From Venatoribacter pacificus (GTDB taxonomy: Bacteria > Pseudomonadota > Gammaproteobacteria > Pseudomonadales > Oceanobacteraceae): DNA of 64,000 bases. Position 1 is the stretch's first letter; every line of letters begins with the position of its first letter. Made by a program: the position numbers and the translations under genes. The DNA lies in contig NZ_JAOANI010000019.1 of NCBI RefSeq assembly GCF_025318105.1, positions 310,001 to 374,000 on the forward strand. The letters run 5' to 3'. Below are positions 45,259-54,147 of this stretch, in pieces. The notes beneath the pieces are model-generated. The model saw nothing but the letters and a program-made list of their open reading frames with translations, did no database searches and was not told the origin of the DNA.

Positions 45259-45382
45259 CGTCTTTCTCCTGTAATGTCCAACGCCTGTGCACTGTTCTCG
45301 CCACACAGGGCATAATCACCTAAAATCGCCTGATGCGGCGAATGGCTGCGTAATACTAAGGGCAGAGGGAACAAATTTCCAC

Positions 45383-46204
45383 ATGAAGCGAACCGCCTAC
45401 TTTATCTCCGACGGCACAGGCATCACCGCCGAAACGCTGGGTAACAGCCTGCTGGCTCAATTTGAAGCGATTGAATTTGAGCGCATTACCCTACCCTACA
45501 TTGACTCGATCGAAAAAGCCGAGAAGGCCGTTGCCAAAATTAATCTGGCCGCAGAAAGCAGTGGCGCGCCAGCCATTGTGTTCGACACCATCGTCGACAA
45601 AAAAATACGCACCATTATTGATTCCGCCAACGCTCTTAAGGTTGATATTTTCGCTGCGTTTCTGGCGCCACTGGAAGCCGAACTGAAGGTTGAGTCGTCT
45701 TACAGTGTGGGAAAATCGCACTCATCAACCACCAGTACCAGCTATCTGGCACGCATTGATGCCGTCAACTTTGCGCTGGATAACGACGATGGTGCCCGCA
45801 CCCGACAATACGCCGAAGCCGATATTATTCTGGTGGGCGTATCGCGCTCCGGCAAAACGCCAACCTGCCTGTACCTGGCGATGCAGTTTGGTATTAAAGC
45901 GGCAAATTATCCGCTGACAGAAGAAGACATGGCCGATCTTAAGGTGCCCGCGAGCCTGCAACAGCACCGTCATAAATTGTTTGGCCTGACCATCGACCCG
46001 GACCGACTGGCCGCCATCCGCAACGAACGCCGCGCCAACAGCCGTTATGCATCTCTGAAGCAGTGTTATCACGAGATTGATGAAGTTGAGATGCTGTATC
46101 AGCGTGAGCAGATTCCGTTCCTGAGCACCACTGACCGCTCAATTGAAGAAATATCGACGCGCATTATGGCTGAGACCGGCCTGCAGCGTCGCCTGCAGAG
46201 CTGA
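45383..46204 (+). CDS. ppsR: PEP synthase regulatory kinase/pyrophosphorylase PpsR
   Basis: 273 aa DUF299 protein from MKRTAYFISDGTGITAETLG; the upstream frame extension is not conserved. PpsR switches PEP synthase off and on by ADP-dependent phosphorylation and Pi-dependent dephosphorylation of a threonine beside the catalytic His. The P-loop is GVSRSGKTPTCLYLA, and YSVGKSHS is another family block. It is divergent from ppsA across 124 bases, the usual arrangement. Confidence 0.95.
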   Translation: MKRTAYFISDGTGITAETLGNSLLAQFEAIEFERITLPYIDSIEKAEKAVAKINLAAESSGAPAIVFDTIVDKKIRTIIDSANALKVDIFAAFLAPLEAELKVESSYSVGKSHSSTTSTSYLARIDAVNFALDNDDGARTRQYAEADIILVGVSRSGKTPTCLYLAMQFGIKAANYPLTEEDMADLKVPASLQQHRHKLFGLTIDPDRLAAIRNERRANSRYASLKQCYHEIDEVEMLYQREQIPFLSTTDRSIEEISTRIMAETGLQRRLQS

Positions 46205-46220
46205 AGAAGGCCTGGCGTCG

Positions 46221-47069
46221 TCAGCCTTGCTGGCGACGCTCATTCATCACCTTGGCAATGGAACGTGGCTTGGTAAACACCAGACTGTGATCCGCATTCG
46301 CTACCACATGGCATTGCCAGTCGGCACTTTGCTCGGCCAGTAAACGATGACGCCCCAGCATGGTGGCGTGACTCAATCCACCGACAAAACTGACCCCTGG
46401 CCAGGGCGCTATCCAGCTGGCATAGGTTGAACATTCATCAAGCAAAACCTGACTGACCGCCCTTAACGCCTGCGCAAACCCAACACTGTTCTCCTGAAGG
46501 CGGGCAATGGTTAAGCGATCCACTTTTTCATTCCGTACCCGCTGTGGCGACACCGACTCGAGAAAATCTAAATACGCATCGGCATCCTGCGGATTGTGCT
46601 CAACCCGGTCTGCTACGGTCAGATAATCATCCGCCTTCTGCTGAGTTTTGTGGCAATCGGCGGAAAACAACATCGCTGGTTCCAGTAAAAAACACAAACC
46701 CCGTGCGCCAAATTGCTGCAGGTAACGCACAGCAACCATACCGCCGAATGAATAGCCGGCAATATCAAATTCTGTCCAATCGAGGGCCTCACACAGCTCG
46801 TGAATCTGGGCAACATAATCGCTCAGCCGTGGAGCGGTCTGGGCAAAAAATGCTGAACGCCCCATTCCGGCAAAATCCGGAATTAAAATCTCATCCCACT
46901 CACTGAGATAATTAGCGATGTACGTCCAGGTAACCTCACCCGGAACACCAGCGCCATGCAGCAGCAACAAACGCCGTGAGGCGGATACTTCGTGTAACGA
47001 TGGGTACTGAAGCAACAAAGCATGCTGCTGACAGCTTGCCGTGCGGCAATTAATCTGATGTTTTTCCAT
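46221..47069 (-). CDS. Alpha/beta-hydrolase at end of the envelope locus
   Basis: 282 aa. RLLLLHGAGVPGEVTW, the nucleophile elbow IAGYSFGGMVAVRY (Ser) and the terminal NADHSLVF with the catalytic His mark the alpha/beta-hydrolase fold (BioH/MenH/dienelactone-type). It overlaps the DUF4124-type gene by about 20 bases, so it is probably co-translated with the outer-membrane genes upstream. The substrate is unknown. Confidence 0.8.
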   Translation of the reverse strand: MEKHQINCRTASCQQHALLLQYPSLHEVSASRRLLLLHGAGVPGEVTWTYIANYLSEWDEILIPDFAGMGRSAFFAQTAPRLSDYVAQIHELCEALDWTEFDIAGYSFGGMVAVRYLQQFGARGLCFLLEPAMLFSADCHKTQQKADDYLTVADRVEHNPQDADAYLDFLESVSPQRVRNEKVDRLTIARLQENSVGFAQALRAVSQVLLDECSTYASWIAPWPGVSFVGGLSHATMLGRHRLLAEQSADWQCHVVANADHSLVFTKPRSIAKVMNERRQQG

Positions 47070-47970
47070 AAACCCATTCTACCTGCAACGAAACGGAGGC
47101 GGGTGCGGATTGCGGAAAATAAATAATGAAAGCAGAGACATCGGCATCAAGAATATTGATCAGGCTTTCCTGATAAGCACTTGAACGCCAGGTCGATAAA
47201 TAGCTCTGGGTAATTAGCTGCGGGATAAAATACAGCGGCTGCAATTGCTTATCTAAAGCGATTAAGGCTACCGGGGCCGGCCCCTGAAGGCCGTCATTAT
47301 CGCGCAGATGTAATGTCAGCCTGCGCGGCTCTGGCGGTGATTTTTCCGACGATCTTTCCGACAACACAAGGGAGGACTCAGGCAAACGAAAATACCACGC
47401 TGCCTTGTCACCAGAACGTGTTTTAAACGGCACCGACAGCTGTACCTGCGAAAACAGTACCGACTTATATTCAGGAATAGTGTCTTTGAAAAAATGTTGG
47501 TAGCGCACACAACAGCCCGAATCGCGAATATTCGCCGCCACGCGCAATGGCGGCAGCAATGAGTGATCCGCCGACTGCAACTGCGAAAGCTCTTCAACTT
47601 CGATATTCAGCTGAGGGATTTCCTGGCTCTGCAAGCGCCCCTGGGCATCAATCCAGGTAAAGAATGGCGGATTATCTTCTTTATCTTTGGCCAGTTTTTT
47701 CTGGAATTCTTCTTCTGTTAAGAAATCATCCGCCTGCTGTTCGGCTGCAGGGGTTACCGGGGGTTTACTTGTCTCGGAAGCGGGCTTAACGGTGTTATGG
47801 ATGCGACCCTGCTCATCCACCCAGGTGAAATACTCCTGCTCGGCCCTGACAGAAAATGCCAGAGCCAAACAGAGTACGATCAGAATTTGGTACGGAAGCT
47901 GATACCCGCTGCACCGATGGTCAGCTTGGTGTCTACATCCAGACCCGGATAAGGGTTGGTTACGGTACAT
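47050..47970 (-). CDS. DUF4124-type exported protein (MalM-like)
   Basis: 306 aa if started at the ATG at 47970, which would overlap the FadL-like gene by 91 bases and has no ribosome site. A coupled non-ATG start near 47883-47886 (CTG or ATT) directly before the hydrophobic core ILIVLCLALAFSVRA is at least as likely. Two copies of the DUF4124 core, YFTWVDEQGRIHNT and FFTWIDAQGRLQSQ, bracket an acidic-basic linker. The C-terminal half (PLYFIPQLITQSYL, VSAFIIYFPQSAPASVSL) resembles MalM-like beta proteins. It is predicted periplasmic or outer-membrane-associated. Confidence 0.65.
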   Translation of the reverse strand: MYRNQPLSGSGCRHQADHRCSGYQLPYQILIVLCLALAFSVRAEQEYFTWVDEQGRIHNTVKPASETSKPPVTPAAEQQADDFLTEEEFQKKLAKDKEDNPPFFTWIDAQGRLQSQEIPQLNIEVEELSQLQSADHSLLPPLRVAANIRDSGCCVRYQHFFKDTIPEYKSVLFSQVQLSVPFKTRSGDKAAWYFRLPESSLVLSERSSEKSPPEPRRLTLHLRDNDGLQGPAPVALIALDKQLQPLYFIPQLITQSYLSTWRSSAYQESLINILDADVSAFIIYFPQSAPASVSLQVEWVYGKTSD

Positions 47971-49526
47971 GTCAGACAGTTACGGTTAATGGCATCACTG
48001 GAGTTAGGATATTCGCCGGTCGACTCAGCATTCTGAGGGTCGGCGAGAATGGTTTCTTTAGACTGCATGAAACTCAGTGATAAATCCACCACCGTATCCA
48101 TGTCCCACTGGTAGCCCATACCCACACTATAAAGTTTGGCGAAGCCCAATGGAGCCTGAATGCTGCGTGCATCATCGGGAATAGAACTCTTACGTGGCTC
48201 ATAGCCCAGGCGAAGTTTTACCCGCGAATTCAGGTCATACTGCATACCGAAGCCGAAACTCCACACACTTTTGTAATTCAGCGGCTGGCGTAAAGACGTA
48301 TCGGTTACCAATGTTGGCGCAAGGGTTTTCGCCGTACTGAGAAAGCTCACCTGACGGTCAAATTCGAATTCAAGCGCATCCCATTTATCATAATCGGTCC
48401 AGCCTGCATCCATGTTTAACTGGTATTTGTCCAGAAAGCGGAATTTAACACCGGTTTGAAAATGCTGCGGATACGTCAGCTCAGTCGACACATGACCACT
48501 TTCTTTTTTCACACCGGTTGGCAGCGAGAAAATGGCTCCGCCAATGGCACCAATAATGGATGAACGAAAGGTGCGGAAGAAATCAGCAAACTCATCGGTG
48601 TACTCCAGGTCGTAAGTCCCTTTCAGATGAGATACTGCTTCACTCTGATAGCCAACACCGAAGGCGAACCAATCGGCAGGTTCCCATAAAAAGCCAAGGT
48701 TGAATGACGGTGACAGGCTTTCTTCGGTCACAATCTTCAGCGTGCCAACATCTTCATAAGGCCCGACCTTACCACCACACAGTGTAATCAATGGTGCCAG
48801 AGGATCATTACCCGTTGGATTACCATTATCATCGAAACATCCAAAAGCCGTCTGTAACTGCTCAAGCACACCAATCAGAACACTCGGCGCCCGAAGATCC
48901 TGCACGACAGCAACGGCCTGATGAGAAAACAAGAAGCTGGCACCTACCGAAAACTCATCCGTGACTTTATAGCCAAATGAAGGCGACAAATACGTAAAGC
49001 GCTGCAAAGCAACCTGCTTTGCCTGATAACGGCCCGGGTCGTTATCGTCTTTGGCAAAGCCCGCTGCCATTGGCGCATAAACGGCATTGGCAAAGGTAAA
49101 GCGCGAACCCGGCGGTTGAATAGAAACGCCACCGGTTGGCAGTGTCAGCACTGGCAAGGTCATCGGCATCAGACCAATACCCGGAATATAGGCCGCTGCC
49201 GTAGCATGACTTTCAGCGGTGCCATCACTGCCCAAAATAGGATCTTTGCTGACATCCAGCAAACCAGCATCGTCGGCATTATAATCATCCGGCAAGCTGA
49301 ATTTTGCCTCCGACGAGAGCAAAATATTCATCAGCTGAATCTGAATCTGCCGCCCTTCAAGCTTGGTAAGACCCGCAGGGTTAAAATGAATATCCATAAT
49401 CCCAACCGGGTCTGCTGTAACAGCATTACCCAGCGACATGGCCTTGGTATCCAGAAACAGGTTTTGAGCCAACTGTGCGCTGGCCAACCCTGGCACCAGA
49501 AAAATGAATAGGAAAAGAATGCGCAT
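47880..49526 (-). CDS. OmpP1/FadL-family outer-membrane protein
   Basis: 548 aa from MRILFLFIFLVPGLASAQ with a signal peptide. After it come AMSLGNAVTADPVGIMDIHFNPAGLTKLEG, read as two blocks: the FadL hatch signature with NPAGL. A long beta-barrel follows, with alternating aromatic strands, and the C-terminus ends in Phe (ISFRTKF), as outer-membrane barrels do. FadL proteins import hydrophobic substrates. It lies in a run with a second barrel and a C39 peptidase, which suggests a specific partner role beyond general lipid uptake. Confidence 0.82.
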   Translation of the reverse strand: MRILFLFIFLVPGLASAQLAQNLFLDTKAMSLGNAVTADPVGIMDIHFNPAGLTKLEGRQIQIQLMNILLSSEAKFSLPDDYNADDAGLLDVSKDPILGSDGTAESHATAAAYIPGIGLMPMTLPVLTLPTGGVSIQPPGSRFTFANAVYAPMAAGFAKDDNDPGRYQAKQVALQRFTYLSPSFGYKVTDEFSVGASFLFSHQAVAVVQDLRAPSVLIGVLEQLQTAFGCFDDNGNPTGNDPLAPLITLCGGKVGPYEDVGTLKIVTEESLSPSFNLGFLWEPADWFAFGVGYQSEAVSHLKGTYDLEYTDEFADFFRTFRSSIIGAIGGAIFSLPTGVKKESGHVSTELTYPQHFQTGVKFRFLDKYQLNMDAGWTDYDKWDALEFEFDRQVSFLSTAKTLAPTLVTDTSLRQPLNYKSVWSFGFGMQYDLNSRVKLRLGYEPRKSSIPDDARSIQAPLGFAKLYSVGMGYQWDMDTVVDLSLSFMQSKETILADPQNAESTGEYPNSSDAINRNCLTCTVTNPYPGLDVDTKLTIGAAGISFRTKF

Positions 49527-49577
49527 AATGCTTCGCCGAAACCCTGTTATTTTTATCGTTATAAAAGCCATAGCTCA

Positions 49578-50645
49578 TTAGCTACCGGACGAAGGTTTTA
49601 CACCCTCAATGTCGATCGGTAACGATAATCCAAGGATGATGTCGGGAGATAATTCCGTCATACCAAAACCAACGTTGATATTGGCAATGGTTTTAGGTGA
49701 AACACGTACACCCAGGGCAAAGTTCATAATGCCGCTCATCTGGCTGCCAGAAATAGAGCTCTGTGTCTCACCGGTACTCGGCGTGTACAACTGGAAGCGC
49801 GTACGATCGTTAAATGAGCCCTGAAAAGAAGCACTCAATGACACGTCATAAGAAAGCGAGTACGCAAACCCCATAGAGAACGACAGGCTGTTGCCAGGAT
49901 GAACTTCTTCCAGAATGGAACTGCCACGCACCTGATTCAGACCTTTTTCCGGCACATTATAGCCGTAGCTACCGGACCCAAACAGCACAACCGGATCAAG
50001 TACTTTAGACACACTCAGGCCGCCACTCAGACTATAAGTACCAGAGCCGGTCGACAGATTCTTATCCAGATCAATTTCATAAGGGCTGTCGCCGGTTTTC
50101 AGCTTCAGCGAGCCAAATACGGTCTGGCTCATTTGCCCCGGAACATATTCATAAGGCTGCCAGCGCACCGAGCCACTGATATCGCCGAGGCCGTAAGCCG
50201 TAAGCTCATCTTCGGTTTCAAACTTGGCAACCAATGGCAATCGGGCACTCAATGTCAGGTTGTTGAATAAACCATAATCGAAGGTGAATGCGTTGGTAAA
50301 CGTATGACTGGCAACCGGTGACACATCCGCATTACGGATGGTCGATGAGCCCGTGGGTTCATTATTACTGTCAAGGTTGGGTTCAATAACCAAGTCGATA
50401 CGCTGATCACCGTAGTAACTGTAATCAACGTTGTAATTTAATGCCACGCCACCCCGCTTCAGCAGAGAGTAGTTTTTCTCGGCTGCCTCAAACACTTCTT
50501 CCAGTGCTTTTTCGGTATCGGCGTCATTGTCCTGTTTGGTCAGCGCTTCACGGGCTTTTGACAGATCCTGAGCCTGATCAGCGTGAACAGTAGCTCCCCA
50601 TGCAAACAGCAGCGGCAGCGAGATCAGCGTGGTTCGAATAAACAT
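49578..50645 (-). CDS. Predicted outer-membrane beta-barrel protein
   Basis: 355 aa. The signal peptide (FIRTTLISLPLLFAWGATVHA) is followed by a short charged helix (residues about 25-60: AQDLSKAREALTKQDNDADT), which could reach into the periplasm, and then amphipathic strands such as GVALNYNVDYSYYGDQRIDL, AFTFDYGLFNNLTLSARLPL and SFSMGFAYSLSYDVSLSASF. The pattern resembles phenol-degradation MetA-pathway/DUF3187-like barrels, but I do not recognise a family. It is placed between the C39 peptidase and the FadL-like gene, all on one strand with gaps under 55 bases. Confidence 0.72.
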   Translation of the reverse strand: MFIRTTLISLPLLFAWGATVHADQAQDLSKAREALTKQDNDADTEKALEEVFEAAEKNYSLLKRGGVALNYNVDYSYYGDQRIDLVIEPNLDSNNEPTGSSTIRNADVSPVASHTFTNAFTFDYGLFNNLTLSARLPLVAKFETEDELTAYGLGDISGSVRWQPYEYVPGQMSQTVFGSLKLKTGDSPYEIDLDKNLSTGSGTYSLSGGLSVSKVLDPVVLFGSGSYGYNVPEKGLNQVRGSSILEEVHPGNSLSFSMGFAYSLSYDVSLSASFQGSFNDRTRFQLYTPSTGETQSSISGSQMSGIMNFALGVRVSPKTIANINVGFGMTELSPDIILGLSLPIDIEGVKPSSGS

Positions 50646-50672
50646 GAATTTTCCTTAAATCCCGTATCGTTA

Positions 50673-51605
50673 TTATTTTCTTCTGAAGCGCAGTTCTTTA
50701 ACCAGGCTCTCATTAGGATTATCGGTGACCCTGACGTTGAATTCATCGGAATTCACACCATCAGCAGCATCTTCCAATTTAACTTCGTACAGCAAATTCC
50801 CATCTTCGTTGCGTATCGCCTTACCATTTGCATCCAGCTGCGGCACAAACGACGATTTAGCATTATTGCTCAGTGAGGCAATTTTATTACCGATGGCATC
50901 TTCATACTTCATGGCCATTAAAGGGAATTCTTTAAAGCTGTTTTCCGCGATAATAAAGTCCGATACGTAGCGCATGTCTTCTTCACGCAATTCCAGACCG
51001 CTGGCCGGCTTGTGACCGTTAGGGAAAACAATGAACAAAACATTATTGTCCCAGACCTCCAGAAAACGACTGAGGGTAAAACTGATATTACCCAACGCAG
51101 GATCAGCCAGATATACACGGTTTTCATAGACCGCACGAATAACCACAAAATGCTTAAAGCCGGCGTATTCAATCGGCGCAATGGCCGGGTGATCCAGCTC
51201 CAGCAAGTCCTTGGCTTCTGCTTTAAAACCACCGGAGGGATGCCCCAGTGCAGTCACCAGTCGCTTCATATCCAGCAAAGAAAAACCACGGCGCTGAACA
51301 ATCCGCTCTGTTTCGCCAAAACGTAACAGACCTTCCATCACCTGACGCTCCTGGAAATTACGTCCCAGATAAAAGTCGAGCAAGGTGGTCAGTGCAGCCG
51401 AGCCGCAGGAGTAGTCGTACGCCTGGCGGACAACATTATTGAATTTTTTAACGGAGAGGGGTTCAACGTTAACCAGCTGATCATATTGATAAGGCTCGTT
51501 CACGGCCACGCGAACAAAGGCATCACCCTGCTGACGGTCGTTCACAATGGCCAGCTCGTGGACCATGGCAAACCCAATAATGGAACCTAGAAGAATGATA
51601 AACAC
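50673..51605 (-). CDS. Stand-alone periplasmic C39-family cysteine peptidase
   Basis: 310 aa with a GTG start (no ATG is available, and the nearest GGAGG is 18 bases away). An N-terminal hydrophobic segment VFIILLGSIIGFAMVH is the likely signal or anchor. Gln61 (oxyanion), Cys67 in QAYDYSCGSAALTTLL, His152 in AGFKHFVVIRA and Asp168 in YLADPALG form the C39 catalytic set. In ABC exporters this domain cuts double-glycine leaders; here it stands alone without a transporter. It is followed by two beta-barrels and adjoins two TGQAG-motif proteins, its likely substrates by context only. Confidence 0.82.
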   Translation of the reverse strand: MFIILLGSIIGFAMVHELAIVNDRQQGDAFVRVAVNEPYQYDQLVNVEPLSVKKFNNVVRQAYDYSCGSAALTTLLDFYLGRNFQERQVMEGLLRFGETERIVQRRGFSLLDMKRLVTALGHPSGGFKAEAKDLLELDHPAIAPIEYAGFKHFVVIRAVYENRVYLADPALGNISFTLSRFLEVWDNNVLFIVFPNGHKPASGLELREEDMRYVSDFIIAENSFKEFPLMAMKYEDAIGNKIASLSNNAKSSFVPQLDANGKAIRNEDGNLLYEVKLEDAADGVNSDEFNVRVTDNPNESLVKELRFRRK

Positions 51606-51747
51606 AGATGATGGCCCGAGGCCCCTCCGACTTATTACTTTTTATTGTTATGGTGAGTCGAAGCTCATGTTACATAAAATCACACAAACGACCAACACAA
51701 AAAGTGTCAATTTCGTTTCTTTTACGGCCTTTTTGCACCTTTGAAAC

Positions 51748-51775
51748 ATAAAAAACCCGCCAAGGCGGGTTTTAT
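51748..51775 (-). terminator. Rho-independent terminator after the first TGQAG gene
   Basis: On the minus strand, AAACCCGCC and GGCGGGTTT pair around TT, followed by a T run. It lies 18 bases after the stop codon of the gene ending at 51793, separating it from the C39 operon. Confidence 0.9.
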
Positions 51776-51792
51776 CTCAGTCTATATTTTTT

Positions 51793-53040
51793 TCAATGAC
51801 CATAAATACGCTGAGTCATTCCACTAAGATCAATACCGCTCACTTTGATTGCACCCAGCGAAGCTCCACCAACCTCCACCGCGGCAACATCAAGAGTCCC
51901 ATCAAAGCGACCAATATTAATATAAACGCCGCCGCCATTAGCCGCATCACCACCTTTAGCCCAGATCGTCTGCTCAATTACAGCCTTACTGCCAACACCT
52001 GTCGCGCCATACAGCTTAAGACCGCGAACCTTTACCGCCGCACCATTGGCCAGACCGCCAGCCAGGCCAGCGGCACCAACAACAGCATTCGCATCATCAA
52101 CACCCTGCTGAGCACCTGTTACAACACCTCCGGCAAGAATGACATCAGACGCTGCCGAATTAACAGCTGCCGCATCCGACGAATAGGCTGAGGATGCAAT
52201 ATCAATAACAGCATTCCCAGCATCACGAATTTCCTGAACCGACCCGTCAGCGGCAAATGCAACAGTAAAGCCATTGGCTGCAACTGCATTTTGCAATGTC
52301 GTCTGAGTAGAACCTAAAAGAGCCTGCACACTCCCCAGATTCATCTGAGCGGTAACAAGCTGACCCTGAGCCTGAGTCAAATCCGACTGCGCCGCGGCAG
52401 AAAACTGACCAATACTCTGCCCACCCAAATTAATACCCGCACGATCAGCGGCCTGTAGTGCGGTATAGCCGAAAAGACCCATATCAAAATTGGTGATTTC
52501 AAGCGAGCCAGACGAACGAATAGCGACAGACCCGGAACGCGCAGCCACAGGCAAATCCGCAATTAATGCAGCATTGCCCACTGTCTCGGCCATATTAATA
52601 ATCGTGGTACTTCCAACACCCAGGTCAACTGCCAGTGCAATGTCATTCACCAGCTCCGCAACCTCACCAGCCGCACTCTTCAGTGCAACAGCGCTAAACT
52701 TTCCATCAGCATCAGCCGCAGTATCACCTACCAACAGCTGAACGCCTGCAACCTCGCCATGAGCAATAATTAAATTACCACTGGAATCTACATCGATGGT
52801 TTGAGTCAGATTATTTACATCACTGATCTGAATATTCTGAAGAATTACAGACCCTTCATCCTGGTATTCCACTTCGCCCACTGAAACACCCGAAGAATCA
52901 ATATCAATTTCAATAGTGACACCAGCCTGCCCGGTAACACCAGACATCTGCTGATCAGTCAGTTCCTGCATTGCAGCGGCATAAACATGAAAAGGTAAAC
53001 ATAAAGATACAACCGCGAGGGCTAATTTATTTCTGAGCAT
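51793..53040 (-). CDS. Exported TGQAG/RIYGH protein, long paralogue (FilA/DUF6160-like)
   Basis: 415 aa from MLRNKLALAVVSLCLPFHVYA (signal peptide). The N-terminal block MSGVTGQAGVTIEIDIDSSG and the C-terminal block GIDLSGMTQRIYGH are shared almost word for word with the neighbouring 323-aa gene, and the region between is beta-rich and Ala/Gly/Asp-rich. This copy has an inserted helical segment, residues about 200-310, with Ala/Gln/Asp heptads (DLTQAQGQLVTAQMNLGS). The composition is that of a repetitive surface polypeptide. It is probably an exported structural subunit; the FilA/DUF6160 label is from memory. It has its own terminator. Confidence 0.72.
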   Translation of the reverse strand: MLRNKLALAVVSLCLPFHVYAAAMQELTDQQMSGVTGQAGVTIEIDIDSSGVSVGEVEYQDEGSVILQNIQISDVNNLTQTIDVDSSGNLIIAHGEVAGVQLLVGDTAADADGKFSAVALKSAAGEVAELVNDIALAVDLGVGSTTIINMAETVGNAALIADLPVAARSGSVAIRSSGSLEITNFDMGLFGYTALQAADRAGINLGGQSIGQFSAAAQSDLTQAQGQLVTAQMNLGSVQALLGSTQTTLQNAVAANGFTVAFAADGSVQEIRDAGNAVIDIASSAYSSDAAAVNSAASDVILAGGVVTGAQQGVDDANAVVGAAGLAGGLANGAAVKVRGLKLYGATGVGSKAVIEQTIWAKGGDAANGGGVYINIGRFDGTLDVAAVEVGGASLGAIKVSGIDLSGMTQRIYGH

Positions 53041-53123
53041 CCTTACTTCCATTTATTGTTAAATTTATAAGGCAGATATTAAAAAAATAAATTTACAAAA
53101 GAAAGACAAAACGATAACAAGGC

Positions 53124-53150
53124 ATAAAAAAACCCGCCGAAGCGGGTTTC
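53124..53150 (-). terminator. Rho-independent terminator after the second TGQAG gene
   Basis: On the minus strand, AAACCCGC, loop TTCG, GCGGGTTT and seven T. The short paralogue is therefore transcribed separately from the long one. Confidence 0.92.
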
Positions 53151-53175
53151 TTTATTACAGCAACCTAAGCAGAAC

Positions 53176-54147
53176 TTAGTGACCGTAAATACGCTGAGTC
53201 ATACCAGCCAGGTTGATATCGGAAACTTTAACAGAACCGATTGAAGCGCCACCCATGCTGATTCCGGCGATATCCAGAGTACCAGCGATTTCACCCATCT
53301 GAATGTAAACGCCACCACCTTGAGCCACACTACCACCTTTAGCCCAGATCACCTGTTCCATAGTAGCTGCAGTACCAGCACCACCCGTACCGTAGAACTT
53401 CAGCCCAGAAACCTGAACCGCAGAGCCATTTGCCAATGAATCAGCAGTAGCTTGCTCAGCACCATCAATAACGCCGTTACCATTACCACCGTAAGCAGCA
53501 TCATCAGCCCGAGTCTCTGCCTGCTGCACAGTATAACCAAAGGCACCAACATTCATGTCTGTAATCTCGATAGATGATTTAGACAGAATGGCAACGGAGC
53601 CTGAATTAGCGCCAGTCGGCAGAGAAGTACGGTTAAAAATAGCATTGCCGCCAAAACCACCGACATCAGTAAAGTCAACAGTATTGGTTCCTGCCGCAAG
53701 GTTCATAATTGCAGTTTTCGAGGCGCCCAGATTAACAGTCATATCCAGATTATTCACAAGCTCACTGGTCTCACCAGCATCGCTACGCAAAGCAACAGCA
53801 CTGAACTGACCGGTAGTGTCAGCAGCAGTATCACCCAGAGCAATCTCCATACCTGTGACGCCAGTCATGCCAATAAGCAGGTTACCCTTAGCATCAACAT
53901 CGATAGTTTGTGTCAGACCATTAACGTTATTAACAGTCAGGTTTTGCAGGGAAACAGAACCTTCATCGGTGTATTCAATTTCACCAACGGAGATACCTGA
54001 ACCACCGATTTCAATTTCGATAGTCACACCAGCCTGACCGGTGGTTGCAGACATAGTAGCGTCATCCAGAGCAACCATTTCCGCCTGAGCAGAGAATGAT
54101 GCTGCTGCAATAGCCGCGGCGAGAGAAGCTTTCTTAAGGAATTTCAT
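53176..54147 (-). CDS. Exported TGQAG/RIYGH protein, short paralogue (FilA/DUF6160-like)
   Basis: 323 aa from MKFLKKASLAAAIAAASFSA, a signal peptide ending near AQAE, with AGGAG seven bases before the ATG. It shares with the 415-aa neighbour TTGQAGVTIEIEI, SVGEIEY, DEGSVSLQNL, LGDTAADTTGQFSAVALRSDAGE, IWAKGG, GGGVYI and the final MTQRIYGH. No membrane helix or enzyme motif is seen. It is strongly expressed by the look of its ribosome site and its isolated terminator. As a putative fibre or surface subunit it may be processed by the nearby C39 peptidase, but this is inference. Confidence 0.72.
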   Translation of the reverse strand: MKFLKKASLAAAIAAASFSAQAEMVALDDATMSATTGQAGVTIEIEIGGSGISVGEIEYTDEGSVSLQNLTVNNVNGLTQTIDVDAKGNLLIGMTGVTGMEIALGDTAADTTGQFSAVALRSDAGETSELVNNLDMTVNLGASKTAIMNLAAGTNTVDFTDVGGFGGNAIFNRTSLPTGANSGSVAILSKSSIEITDMNVGAFGYTVQQAETRADDAAYGGNGNGVIDGAEQATADSLANGSAVQVSGLKFYGTGGAGTAATMEQVIWAKGGSVAQGGGVYIQMGEIAGTLDIAGISMGGASIGSVKVSDINLAGMTQRIYGH

